This document shows positions 31,384 to 38,793 of a stretch of DNA of 38,793 nucleotides, one piece after another. Below the pieces are notes generated by a model. The model was not told where the DNA came from, searched no databases, and worked only from the letters and a program-made list of their open reading frames with translations. Position numbers and translations under genes: made by a program. The DNA comes from Hyphomicrobiales bacterium (GTDB taxonomy: Bacteria; Pseudomonadota; Alphaproteobacteria; Rhizobiales; Methyloligellaceae), in assembly GCA_021775575.1 (NCBI GenBank), contig JAJFHO010000237.1, positions 1-38,793 on the forward strand, given 5' to 3'. How positions within the stretch are numbered: the stretch's first letter is position 1; every line of letters starts with the position of its first letter.

Positions 31384-32676
31384 ATGACAAGATTGTCTTC
31401 GATTTGCACGCTGCTGGCGGCAGCCGCTCTTATGCTTCTGGCATTCGCCGCGCCCGCGCTGGCGCAGGATGCGGCGAAACCGGACAGCGGCGACACGGCG
31501 TGGATGCTCACCTCCACCCTGCTCGTGTTGATGATGACGGTTCCCGGGCTGGCGCTGTTTTACGGCGGCATGGTGCGCAAGAAAAACGTTCTCGCCACCG
31601 TGATGCAGAGCTTCGCGGTCTGCTGCCTGGCGAGCGTGCTGTGGATGATGGTGGGTTACTCGCTCGCCTTTACCGATGGCGGCGCGATGAATGCCTATGT
31701 CGGCGGCCTGTCAAAAATATTCCTCGCCGGCATGACGGTGGATTCGCTCACCGGGACGATTCCGGAATCCGTCTTCATGACGTTCCAGATGACCTTCGCG
31801 ATCATAACGCCGGCGCTGATTTGCGGTGCCTTTGCGGACCGCATGAAATTCTCCGCGATGCTGCTGTTTCTCGGGCTCTGGATCATTGTCGTCTACGCGC
31901 CGATCACCCATTGGGTGTGGGGCGGCGGCTTCCTCGGCGGCGTGGGTGTCCTCGATTTCGCCGGCGGCACGGTCGTTCACATCAATTCCGGCGTCGCCGG
32001 GCTCGTCGCCGCACTGGTTCTCGGCCGGCGGCACGGCTACGGCACGGAGAATATGGCGCCCCACAATCTGGTGCTCTCCGTCATCGGCGCTTCGCTGCTG
32101 TGGGTCGGCTGGTTCGGGTTCAACGCCGGGTCCGCCGTCGCCGCGAACGGCGCCGCGGGCATGGCCATGGCCGTCACGCAAATCTGCGCCGCCACCGCCG
32201 CGCTTGCCTGGATGTTCGCCGAATGGGTCGTGCTGAAGAAGCCCAGCGTTCTGGGAATAGTTTCCGGCGCCGTGGCGGGGCTGGTTGCGATCACACCCGC
32301 CTCCGGCTTCGTGGACCCGATGGGCGCCTTGTTCATCGGCATCGCGGCGGGCCTGATCTGCTTTATCGCCTCGGTAAAGGTAAAGCACGCCTTCGGCTAT
32401 GACGACTCGCTCGACGTCTTCGGAATACATGGCGTCGGCGGCATCGTCGGTGCCATCCTCACCGGCGTCTTCGCGGTCGAGGCAATCGGCGGAACGGCGG
32501 GAAGCCCGGCTCAGGTCCTCATCCAGATCGAGGGCATCGCGGCGACCATCGCCTGGTCCGGCATCGCCTCATTCGTTATTCTCAAGGCGATCGACATGAC
32601 GATCGGCCTGCGGGTCGAGCGGAATGACGAGATTGAAGGCCTCGACATCAATCTGCATGGCGAGGTCGTGCAATAA
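31384..32676 (+). CDS. amtB: Ammonium transporter AmtB
   Basis: A 430-residue inner-membrane ammonium channel. A signal peptide of about 27 residues (ends APALA-QD) is followed by eleven helices. The twin pore histidines are H176 (THWVWGGGF) and H349 (FGIHGVGG), and the entry region FYGGMVRKKN is intact. The ATG at 31384 (AGGGG upstream) is chosen; a longer frame begins at 31192 but overlaps glnK. Translation closely follows glnK. A strong terminator lies 33 bp after the stop. Confidence 0.97.
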   Translation: MTRLSSICTLLAAAALMLLAFAAPALAQDAAKPDSGDTAWMLTSTLLVLMMTVPGLALFYGGMVRKKNVLATVMQSFAVCCLASVLWMMVGYSLAFTDGGAMNAYVGGLSKIFLAGMTVDSLTGTIPESVFMTFQMTFAIITPALICGAFADRMKFSAMLLFLGLWIIVVYAPITHWVWGGGFLGGVGVLDFAGGTVVHINSGVAGLVAALVLGRRHGYGTENMAPHNLVLSVIGASLLWVGWFGFNAGSAVAANGAAGMAMAVTQICAATAALAWMFAEWVVLKKPSVLGIVSGAVAGLVAITPASGFVDPMGALFIGIAAGLICFIASVKVKHAFGYDDSLDVFGIHGVGGIVGAILTGVFAVEAIGGTAGSPAQVLIQIEGIAATIAWSGIASFVILKAIDMTIGLRVERNDEIEGLDINLHGEVVQ

Positions 32677-32708
32677 CGCGCCTCGTCTGCCAGAATTCTC
32701 TTACAGTC

Positions 32709-32743
32709 CGGCCGCCCCCTTCCCCCGGGGCGGCCGTATTTTT
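32709..32743 (+). terminator. Rho-independent terminator after amtB
   Basis: CGGCCGCCCC (32709-32718) pairs perfectly with GGGGCGGCCG (32727-32736) around an 8-nt pyrimidine loop, followed by TATTTTT. Confidence 0.88.
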
Positions 32744-32776
32744 CGGCCCGCGCGGCCCGCTGTTCGAGGGCAATCG

Positions 32777-32791
32777 TTAATGAGAGATTAA
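32777..32791 (+). promoter_or_regulatory. CtrA-type box upstream of the aminotransferase-ftsK pair
   Basis: TTAA-TGAGAGA-TTAA, followed by C, matches the CtrA consensus TTAA-N7-TTAAC exactly. It is also a GTTAAT/ATTAAC dyad. It lies about 85 bp before the aminotransferase start and upstream of ftsK, a cell-division gene, so cell-cycle control is plausible. Confidence 0.5.
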
Positions 32792-32874
32792 CCAGTTGCG
32801 CGCTAGGCTTTTGCCAAACCCGCTTCATCGTCAAAAGCGGCGCCCTGGGGTCAGTCGAGTATTCTAGCCGTATC

Positions 32875-34083
32875 ATGTCACATGCCACGTCCGACAAGGC
32901 GCGCGTTGCGGAAATTATCTCGCCCTTCGCGCGACTTGCGCAGCTTCTTGAAGGTCTGCAGCCGTCACGCCCGGTGATCGACCTCGCGGTCGGCGGCCCG
33001 CGCCACCCCCTGCCGGACTTTCTGATGGAGAAAATTGCCGAAGCCCAGTCCGGATTCGGCCAATACCCGGCCATAACGGGCAGCGACGAATACCGTGCCG
33101 CAATCGCCGGCTGGCTGGAGAGACGATACCCGCCGGTTCAGGGCCGGATCGACGCGAATGCCCATATATTGGCGCTGTGCGGAACGCGCGAGGGGCTGTT
33201 TTCGGCCGTTTTTCCGGCAGTGGAACGGCGCGGCGATATCGCGCGTCCGGCCGCGTTGATACCCAACCCCTTCTATCAGACCTATGCGGCGGGCGCGATG
33301 ACAGCGGGCGCGGAGCCCGTCTTTCTGCCCGCTGACGCCAGCACCGGCTTCCTGCCCGAACTGGAGGCGATCGACGAGGGGCTGCTGGCGCGCACGGCGG
33401 TGCTATTTCTGTGCTCGCCGTCCAACCCGCAAGGCGCCGTCGCCGACAGAGCGATGCTGAAGCGCGCCGTCGAATTGGCGCGCAAGCATGATTTCATGCT
33501 GTTTGCGGATGAGTGTTACTCGGAAATCTATACCGCAGAGCCTCCGCCCGGCGTGCTCGAGGCGGCATGTGAGGCGGATGGTGGCTTGACCAATATTGTC
33601 GCATTTCATTCCTTGTCGAAGCGATCGAATCTGCCCGGGCTGCGGGCCGGGTTCTGCGCCGGCGACGCCGATTTTCTGGCCGCGCTGGCGAAATTCCGCA
33701 ACGTGATCGGACCGCAGCTCCCTCTGCCGATACAGCATGGCGCGGCGGCGGTCTGGCGCGACGAGGCCCATGTTGTGGCCAACCGGGCGCTCTACAGTGA
33801 AAAATTCGACATTGCCGACGAGATATTTGGCGCAAAATTCGGCTATTCCCGCCCCGCGGGCGGTTTTTTTCTCTGGCTCGACATGGGCTCTCATGGCGGC
33901 GGCGAGCGAGTTGTGAAAACCCTTTGGAAAGACTGCGGTGTCAAACTGCTGCCGGGCTCCTATCTGGCGCGCACCAACGCGGATGGATCGAACCCTGGCG
34001 CGGATTATGTCCGGGTCGCAATGGTCGCGCCGCTGGACGAGACGAAAGCGGCACTGACCCGGATCGTTGAGCGGCTGGGCTGA
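32875..34083 (+). CDS. Class I/II PLP-dependent aminotransferase
   Basis: A 402-residue fold type I aminotransferase. K249 in [15 protein letters not shown] binds PLP, D212 in FADECYSE and N184 in SPSNPQG contact the cofactor, and the GFGQYP segment near 60-65 is typical of the DapC-like branch. N-succinyldiaminopimelate transaminase (lysine and cell-wall precursor synthesis) is the best guess from motif similarity and the alphaproteobacterial location before ftsK, but aspartate- or alanine-type activity cannot be excluded. It ends 14 bp before ftsK, so the two are likely co-transcribed. Confidence 0.88.
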   Translation: MSHATSDKARVAEIISPFARLAQLLEGLQPSRPVIDLAVGGPRHPLPDFLMEKIAEAQSGFGQYPAITGSDEYRAAIAGWLERRYPPVQGRIDANAHILALCGTREGLFSAVFPAVERRGDIARPAALIPNPFYQTYAAGAMTAGAEPVFLPADASTGFLPELEAIDEGLLARTAVLFLCSPSNPQGAVADRAMLKRAVELARKHDFMLFADECYSEIYTAEPPPGVLEAACEADGGLTNIVAFHSLSKRSNLPGLRAGFCAGDADFLAALAKFRNVIGPQLPLPIQHGAAAVWRDEAHVVANRALYSEKFDIADEIFGAKFGYSRPAGGFFLWLDMGSHGGGERVVKTLWKDCGVKLLPGSYLARTNADGSNPGADYVRVAMVAPLDETKAALTRIVERLG

Positions 34084-34097
34084 AGGCGGGAAAGGGT

Positions 34098-36638
34098 ATG
34101 TCACTATCAAGGAGCGGGGCGGAACGCAGGCGGTTGCTGCCGGGGTCGGTGAATTCCGGGCTCAGGCGCATGCTGCACCATGCGGCCGGCGGCGGCTTGA
34201 TTCTGCTGGCGCTGGCCGGCTGGGCGGCGCTGGCGACGTGGTCGATTCGCGACCCCAGCTATAACAACGCCACCAGCGACGCCCCGGCCAATCTACTCGG
34301 CCTCTGGGGCGCAACAATCGCCGATTTGTCGATCCAGTCGCTCGGGCTCGCCGCGATCGCGCTGTTCCTGCCCCTGGCCCTGTGGGGTTGGCATATCGTG
34401 ACCGGGATCATTCCCAAACGCGTGCGCGTGCGCCTTGCGATGTGGCCCGTTGCGCCCTTCCTGCTGGCCGGTGGGCTGTCGGCCCTGCCCTCGCCAAAAA
34501 CCTGGCCGCTGCCGAGCGGCCTCGGCGGCCTGCTCGGCGATTTGTCGATGACTGTTTTCACGGCGCTCTCGGCGCTGCTGCCAAGCTTCGTAACATCCTT
34601 CCTCGCCGCGACCGCGATGCTGGCCGGCGGCGCCGTGTGCCTGCTGTTCGCCTGCGGGCTTTCGCCGCGTGACCTGTCCGTTATCTGGTCGGCGACCGGC
34701 GCCCGGGACGGCGTTGAAGGCGAGCCCCGGGCCGACCGCGCGCAGGACGACGAAAATAGTGACGATGAGGATGACGTCGCGGGCGGCGACGCCGACAGGC
34801 TGTCCGAACGCCTCGGCGCGGTGGTCCACTGGACAATGAGCGCGCCGGCGCTTTTCGCCCGCATTATTGGACGTCGCCGGCCACCGGATCTCGATAGAAT
34901 CGCCGAAGAGGACGACGCGGACGGCGATATCGAGGATGGCTCCGAAGCCTATATGAAGCGCGCGCCGCGCGAAGCCGTCGACGAAGCCGGCCGGATCGAA
35001 CCGTTTTTCGACGCCGCGGCACAGAATCAGGGCGCATCTTCAGATGCAGACCAGTATCAGATCACGCAACGCAGCGACCAGACAGCCGCACGCCGCACAG
35101 TGAAACGGCTTCCCGGAGTCGCCAGCACCTACACGCTGCCGCCGGTACGGCTGCTTAAAAAGCCGCCGACAGGGAGGCGGCGCGCCGGGCTGACCAACAC
35201 TGTTCTACAGCAAAATGCGCGGCTGCTTGAGGAGGTATTGCAGGACTTCGGCGTCAAGGGCGAGATTGTCAATGTTCGCCCCGGGCCGGTGGTGACCCTG
35301 TATGAACTGGAGCCCGCGCCCGGCACGAAATCCTCGCGCGTCATCAGCCTGGCCGACGACATCGCGCGATCCATGAGCGCCGCCGCGGCTCGCGTCGCGG
35401 TCGTGGCGGGACGCAACGCCATCGGCATCGAGCTGCCCAACGAACAGCGCGAAATCGTCTATCTGCGCGAACTGTTCGAAAGCGAACACTTCCTTGAAAC
35501 GCAAGCCGGACTGGCGCTGGCCATGGGCAAGGATATCGGCGGCGACGCAGTCGTCGCCGATCTCTCCCGGATGCCTCATTTGCTGATCGCCGGGACCACG
35601 GGCTCGGGCAAATCTGTCGGCGTCAATACGATGATCCTGTCGCTGCTGTACCGCTACGCGCCGGACCAGTGCAAATTCATTATGATCGATCCCAAGATGC
35701 TCGAGCTATCCGTCTATGACGGAATTCCGCATCTCCTCGCTCCTGTCGTCACCGACCCGAAAAAGGCGGTCGTTGCGCTGAAATGGACAGTGAAGGAAAT
35801 GGAGGAACGCTACAAATGCATGTCCAAGCTCGGGGTCCGCAACATCGATGGATATAATGAACGGGTAAAGGAGGCGCAGGAGAAGGACGAGATCATTACG
35901 CGCACCGTGCAGACGGGCTTTGATCGCGAAACCGGCCAGGCCATCTATGAAGAAGAGGAGATGGACTATCAGCCGATGCCGTATATCGTCGTGATTGTCG
36001 ACGAAATGGCCGATTTGATGATGGTCGCCGGCAAGGATATCGAAGGCGCCGTACAACGGCTTGCCCAGATGGCCCGCGCGGCCGGCATCCATCTTATTGC
36101 GGCGACCCAGCGCCCGAGCGTCGACGTCATCACCGGCACAATCAAGGCCAACTTCCCGACCCGGGTCAGTTTCCAGGTCACATCGAAGATCGACAGCCGC
36201 ACCATACTCGGCGAGCAGGGCGGCGAGCAGCTGCTCGGCCTGGGCGATATGCTCTATATGGCCGGCGGTGGGCGGATCACCCGTGTGCACGGACCCTTTG
36301 TGTCCGTAGAGGAAGTCGAGAAAATCGTCCGTTACCTGAAGCGGCAGGGGGTGCCGGAATATCTCGAGGCGATTACCGAAGAAGAGGATGTCGAGGAAAA
36401 TGGCCCTGGTGATACCGCGGGCGGTTCGGGCGATTCGCTGTATGATCAGGCGGTCGCCATCGTGTTGCGCGACGGCAAGGCCTCGACAAGCTATGTGCAG
36501 CGGCGGCTGTCGATCGGCTACAACCGGGCGGCAACGCTGATCGAGCGCATGGAAGAAGAAGGCGTTATCGGCCCGGCCAATCATGCCGGCAAACGCGAGA
36601 TACTTGTCGGTGACGGGACCGGGGAACAGCCCTATTAG
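34098..36638 (+). CDS. ftsK: DNA translocase FtsK
   Basis: An 846-residue septal DNA pump. Four membrane helices lie within residues 30-190 (for example [35 protein letters not shown]). A charged linker of about 140 residues follows. The motor starts near 360: [14 protein letters not shown], Walker A GTTGSGKS 499-506 with K505, Walker [11 protein letters not shown] with D635 and E636. The gamma winged-helix domain that reads KOPS occupies about 780-840 ([27 protein letters not shown]). A short linker as here is normal outside enterobacteria. GGCGGGAAAGGG lies before the ATG at 34098. It coordinates chromosome dimer resolution with division, and lolA follows 126 bp downstream. Confidence 0.97.
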   Translation: MSLSRSGAERRRLLPGSVNSGLRRMLHHAAGGGLILLALAGWAALATWSIRDPSYNNATSDAPANLLGLWGATIADLSIQSLGLAAIALFLPLALWGWHIVTGIIPKRVRVRLAMWPVAPFLLAGGLSALPSPKTWPLPSGLGGLLGDLSMTVFTALSALLPSFVTSFLAATAMLAGGAVCLLFACGLSPRDLSVIWSATGARDGVEGEPRADRAQDDENSDDEDDVAGGDADRLSERLGAVVHWTMSAPALFARIIGRRRPPDLDRIAEEDDADGDIEDGSEAYMKRAPREAVDEAGRIEPFFDAAAQNQGASSDADQYQITQRSDQTAARRTVKRLPGVASTYTLPPVRLLKKPPTGRRRAGLTNTVLQQNARLLEEVLQDFGVKGEIVNVRPGPVVTLYELEPAPGTKSSRVISLADDIARSMSAAAARVAVVAGRNAIGIELPNEQREIVYLRELFESEHFLETQAGLALAMGKDIGGDAVVADLSRMPHLLIAGTTGSGKSVGVNTMILSLLYRYAPDQCKFIMIDPKMLELSVYDGIPHLLAPVVTDPKKAVVALKWTVKEMEERYKCMSKLGVRNIDGYNERVKEAQEKDEIITRTVQTGFDRETGQAIYEEEEMDYQPMPYIVVIVDEMADLMMVAGKDIEGAVQRLAQMARAAGIHLIAATQRPSVDVITGTIKANFPTRVSFQVTSKIDSRTILGEQGGEQLLGLGDMLYMAGGGRITRVHGPFVSVEEVEKIVRYLKRQGVPEYLEAITEEEDVEENGPGDTAGGSGDSLYDQAVAIVLRDGKASTSYVQRRLSIGYNRAATLIERMEEEGVIGPANHAGKREILVGDGTGEQPY

Positions 36639-36764
36639 GATTTCGAAACCACTTGCTTAAGCCATAGGCCTTCCGCTATTGCGTCAACAAGCTGACTGAT
36701 TTGGTGGATATCATCTATCGCAATTTCCCCAAGGGCACACGATTCCCGCAATGACGGAGCAGAT

Positions 36765-37508
36765 ATGAGCCGGAAATTCTTGCGTGCGATGGCGGCGGCG
36801 GGCCTTGTATCGGCGTTCGCGGCCGTTCCTGTCCTGTCGGCTGAACAACAAAGCGAGCCGGCGGCCACGCCGCTCGGCAGCGGCTGGACCACGGAGGTCG
36901 CGCCGAGCGCGCCGGCTTCACCCGGCGCCCCGGCCGCGGAACCCGGTGTTGCCGCCCTTTCCGCCGAGCAGGCCGATCTTGTTCAGCGGATAAGCGCCTA
37001 TTTCAACGCTCTGGAGCATCTTCAGGGAACCTTTATCCAGATCAACCCCAACAATGAGACAACGGCGGGCAAATTCTATGTCCGCCGTCCCGGTCGCCTG
37101 CGTTTCGACTATGCCGCGCCCAGCAAGATGCGAATCGTGGCCGACGGCCGTTATCTGTCGATCGAGGACCACGATCTGAAGACGGTCGACCAATATCCTC
37201 TCGATGCGACTCCCTTCGGCCTGTTGCTGAGCGAAAATGTCGATTTGATTCGCGACGCGATCATCGTCGATATCTCCCGATCCTCCGATATCGCCAGTCT
37301 TACCGTCGAGGACAAAAGCGACGGGTCGCGCGGAAGGTTACAATTGTTTTTCACGGTCCCGGAGATTGAATTGAAAGAGTGGGTGATAACCGACCCGCAA
37401 GGTCTGGATACAAGAATCCAGTTGGCCAACCTGGTAAAGGGAAAGGAATTGAAGGTGGAATTCTTTAAATCTTCAGCCCTTGATTTCGAAACATTTACAC
37501 CAAACTAA
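36765..37508 (+). CDS. lolA: Outer-membrane lipoprotein carrier LolA
   Basis: A 247-residue periplasmic protein. A signal peptide ends near residue 26 (VPVLSA-EQQ), followed by an Ala/Pro-rich spacer to about 65. The LolA fold begins with ISAYFNALEHLQGTFIQ, then GKFYVRRPGRLRFDYAAP and MRIVADGRYLSIEDHD. It ferries lipoproteins from LolCDE across the periplasm. GGAG precedes the ATG at 36765. The long spacer before the domain is common in Alphaproteobacteria. The order ftsK-lolA-xth matches other alphaproteobacterial genomes. Confidence 0.93.
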   Translation: MSRKFLRAMAAAGLVSAFAAVPVLSAEQQSEPAATPLGSGWTTEVAPSAPASPGAPAAEPGVAALSAEQADLVQRISAYFNALEHLQGTFIQINPNNETTAGKFYVRRPGRLRFDYAAPSKMRIVADGRYLSIEDHDLKTVDQYPLDATPFGLLLSENVDLIRDAIIVDISRSSDIASLTVEDKSDGSRGRLQLFFTVPEIELKEWVITDPQGLDTRIQLANLVKGKELKVEFFKSSALDFETFTPN

Positions 37509-37564
37509 AAGCGAATTGGCCCTGACTAAACAATGTTTGAGGAAATCTGGTTGTTCCTGAAGGC

Positions 37565-37629
37565 GCAACCGGATATTACCTCCTCCGTTGCCAGGTGGGG
37601 CGCTATCGGGCCGGCGCCATAGGATTTTT
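37565..37629 (+). ncRNA. Candidate small RNA with C-rich loop (lolA-xth gap, first hairpin pair)
   Basis: GCAAC (37565-37569) and GTTGC (37587-37591) close a hairpin whose loop holds CCTCCTCC (37579-37586), one base short of the CCTCCTCCC motif of cuckoo RNAs. A second hairpin (GGCGC 37599-37603, GCGCC 37614-37618) and TTTTT (37625-37629) follow and may terminate it, although the T-run is 6 nt away. The 5' end is not defined. Confidence 0.35.
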
Positions 37630-37642
37630 AACGATTTGTTAA
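37628..37642 (+). promoter_or_regulatory. CtrA-type box in the lolA-xth gap
   Basis: TTAA-CGATTTG-TTAA matches TTAA-N7-TTAA exactly. It lies just before the second candidate small RNA and about 300 bp before xth. The sequence is AT-rich around it, so a chance match is possible. Confidence 0.4.
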
Positions 37643-37703
37643 TTTTTTTATCGGGCAAAGATTGAATTTCGCGAAAATGCACATACATCTATTCGTACAG
37701 GTG

Positions 37704-37833
37704 AGTGCATCAAACTTCATCGGTAGTGCCCCCCGTCTAGCCGAAGATGCACTTTCCGGCGCCGGCTTCCCTCCCGGCGCATGCGCAATAAGCGCTTTGA
37801 CGCCCAGCCCCCCCAGGTTGGGCGTCTTTTTTT
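37704..37833 (+). ncRNA. Candidate structured small RNA before xth (second of two)
   Basis: AGTGCATC (37704-37711) pairs with GATGCACT (37746-37753) across a loop containing GTGCCCCCCG. A second hairpin GCGCCGG (37759-37765)/CCGGCGC (37774-37780) has the C-rich loop CTTCCCTC. The intrinsic terminator at 37799-37833 ends it. A CtrA-type box lies about 60 bp upstream. The open frame across this region would translate the terminator and is not credible. A 5' end near 37650-37700 is assumed. Confidence 0.45.
37799..37833 (+). terminator. Rho-independent terminator upstream of xth
   Basis: GACGCCCA (37799-37806) pairs perfectly with TGGGCGTC (37819-37826), followed by seven Ts to 37833. It lies 290 bp after lolA and 100 bp before xth, so it ends the lolA transcript or a small RNA, and xth must have its own promoter. 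Confidence 0.92.
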
Positions 37834-37934
37834 GTCGGCTGGCGATTTGTTCTCTTGCGCCCGCGGCGGTGTAGCGTCACTCTGGCGCCTGATCTTATTT
37901 CCCGACTTGTCCCTGCCCCGGCCCGGCCTCTTCC

Positions 37935-38747
37935 ATGAAACTCAAACTCGCGACCTGGAACATTAATTCGGTTCGCGCGCGACTCCATCTGATCGAGCAA
38001 TTCGTCGCCCGCCACCAGCCCGATATTCTGTGCTTGCAGGAGATCAAATGCGAGGACAGCCAATTCCCGCTCGAGGCCATTCGCTCGCTCGGTTTCAGCC
38101 ATGTGGAGATCCGGGGCCAGAAGGCCTATCACGGCGTGGCGACGCTTTCCCGCCTGCCCATCGAACGCATTGAGTGCCGTTGTTTCAACGGAACCGGCGA
38201 AGCCCGTCATCTCGCGGTTCGTCTTGGCGGCAAGACGCGCGACTCTGTCACCTTGCATAATTTCTACGTACCGGCGGGAGGCGACGTCCCCGATGAAAAG
38301 GCAAACCCCAAATTCAGGCAGAAACTGGACTATTTGAGTGAGATGTCGCGCTGGTTCTCCGACCATGATCGAAAAAGCGCCAGTCGCATGATCCTGGTCG
38401 GCGACCTCAATGTCGCGCCGCTGGAAACCGACGTCTGGTCGCATAAGCAATTGCTCAAGGTGGTTTCGCACACGCCGGTCGAGGTGGATCACATGGCGCG
38501 GCTGCGCGACGCGCATGACTGGATCGATGTCATGCGGCGGCATGTACCCGCCGATGAGAAGCTCTTTACCTGGTGGAGCTATCGTGCACGGGACTGGCGC
38601 CAATCGAACCGGGGGCGACGGCTGGACCATGTGTGGGTAACGCCGGCGCTGCGGGAGGCATCGCGTTCGATGCGTGTGATTGACGAGGCGCGGGACTGGG
38701 AACGTCCATCCGATCATGCACCGGTGCTGGTGGAATTTGATCTGTGA
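37935..38747 (+). CDS. xth: Exodeoxyribonuclease III
   Basis: A 270-residue Mg2+-dependent AP endonuclease/3'-5' exonuclease of base-excision repair. Catalytic residues are visible: N9 and N11 in TWNINSV, E36 in LQEIKCED, Y111 in NFYVPAGG, D157 and N159 in GDLNVAP, and D260-H261 in SDHAPV; LDHVWVT precedes them. Length matches E. coli ExoIII. The ATG at 37935 gives the normal MKLKLATWN start; its ribosome site is weak. The 46 bp after the stop hold no recognisable gene before the window ends. Confidence 0.96.
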   Translation: MKLKLATWNINSVRARLHLIEQFVARHQPDILCLQEIKCEDSQFPLEAIRSLGFSHVEIRGQKAYHGVATLSRLPIERIECRCFNGTGEARHLAVRLGGKTRDSVTLHNFYVPAGGDVPDEKANPKFRQKLDYLSEMSRWFSDHDRKSASRMILVGDLNVAPLETDVWSHKQLLKVVSHTPVEVDHMARLRDAHDWIDVMRRHVPADEKLFTWWSYRARDWRQSNRGRRLDHVWVTPALREASRSMRVIDEARDWERPSDHAPVLVEFDL

Positions 38748-38793
38748 TCTCCGCCGGCATCTCGGCATAGTCGGGCAGCGCGATACCACCTAG

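Noticed and set aside
37662-37874. 70-codon open frame before xth
   Set aside because: It reads through a perfect intrinsic terminator and several hairpins, and its product is low-complexity; a structured RNA explains the segment better.
37737-38789. 350-codon minus-strand open frame opposite xth
   Set aside because: Antisense to exonuclease III with all catalytic residues, no ribosome site and no recognisable domain.
38748-38793. Possible C-terminus of a convergent gene at the right edge
   Set aside because: The minus-strand frame here stays open far into xth without a stop, so no gene end can be supported from 46 bp.

Overview
The window is a 38.8-kb, GC-rich stretch of chromosome that looks alphaproteobacterial. 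The basis is gene content and order (a thioredoxin/TPR co-chaperone, a LON-type substrate-binding protein, Trm112, a UbiH-type hydroxylase, TesB, GlnK-AmtB, an aminotransferase, FtsK, LolA and exonuclease III), TTAA-N7-TTAA (CtrA-type) boxes, FNR/FixK-type boxes, and a CCTCCTCCC small-RNA motif known from Alphaproteobacteria. Order or genus cannot be fixed from sequence reading alone. No phage, CRISPR array or intact insertion sequence was seen.

Left part (1-15.5 kb): a phosphate/polyphosphate island. It holds a Na/phosphate symporter with a PhoU-like tail (822-2621), a 73-aa lysine-rich protein, a PPK2 polyphosphate kinase translationally coupled to two CNNM/CorC-type membrane proteins, a helix-hairpin-helix protein ending in a near-pure lysine tail, a PhoU-like (DUF47) protein with a Pit phosphate transporter, and a leftward operon of PPK1, a P-loop protein and an FHA-metallophosphatase. 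PPK1 carries an unusual Ala/Lys-rich N-terminal extension of about 330 residues. FNR/FixK-type boxes (TTGAY-N4-RTCAA or one mismatch from it) lie upstream of four of these units. At three of them a -10-like hexamer begins exactly 22 nt beyond the box, and only in the direction of the gene, as in a class II FNR promoter. The inference is an oxygen-responsive polyphosphate storage system whose proteins share lysine-rich segments that could contact polyphosphate. A partial MobA-like gene and a tRNA-Gly remnant lie at the left edge.

Middle (15.7-20.7 kb): mixed accessory genes. There is a TauD-family dioxygenase, a candidate small RNA with an exact CCTCCTCCC anti-Shine-Dalgarno motif and its own terminator, an unannotated 32-aa hydrophobic ORF, an adenylate cyclase-TPR protein flanked by GTCCGCTTT-containing sequences, tRNA-Gly(GCC), a small membrane protein and a ProXp-ala-type tRNA editing protein.

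Right part (20.8-38.8 kb): a housekeeping backbone interrupted by accessory genes. Insertions are a membrane-anchored TAXI solute-binding protein overlapping a Cache-domain protein with no output domain, a CitE-like lyase with a CaiB-like CoA-transferase, and a class IV aminotransferase closely resembling (R)-selective amine transaminases. GlnK-AmtB has a sigma54-like promoter overlapping a perfect palindrome. A CtrA-type box precedes the aminotransferase-ftsK pair. The lolA-xth gap holds two successive hairpins with C-rich loops and a second CtrA-type box, probably small RNAs.
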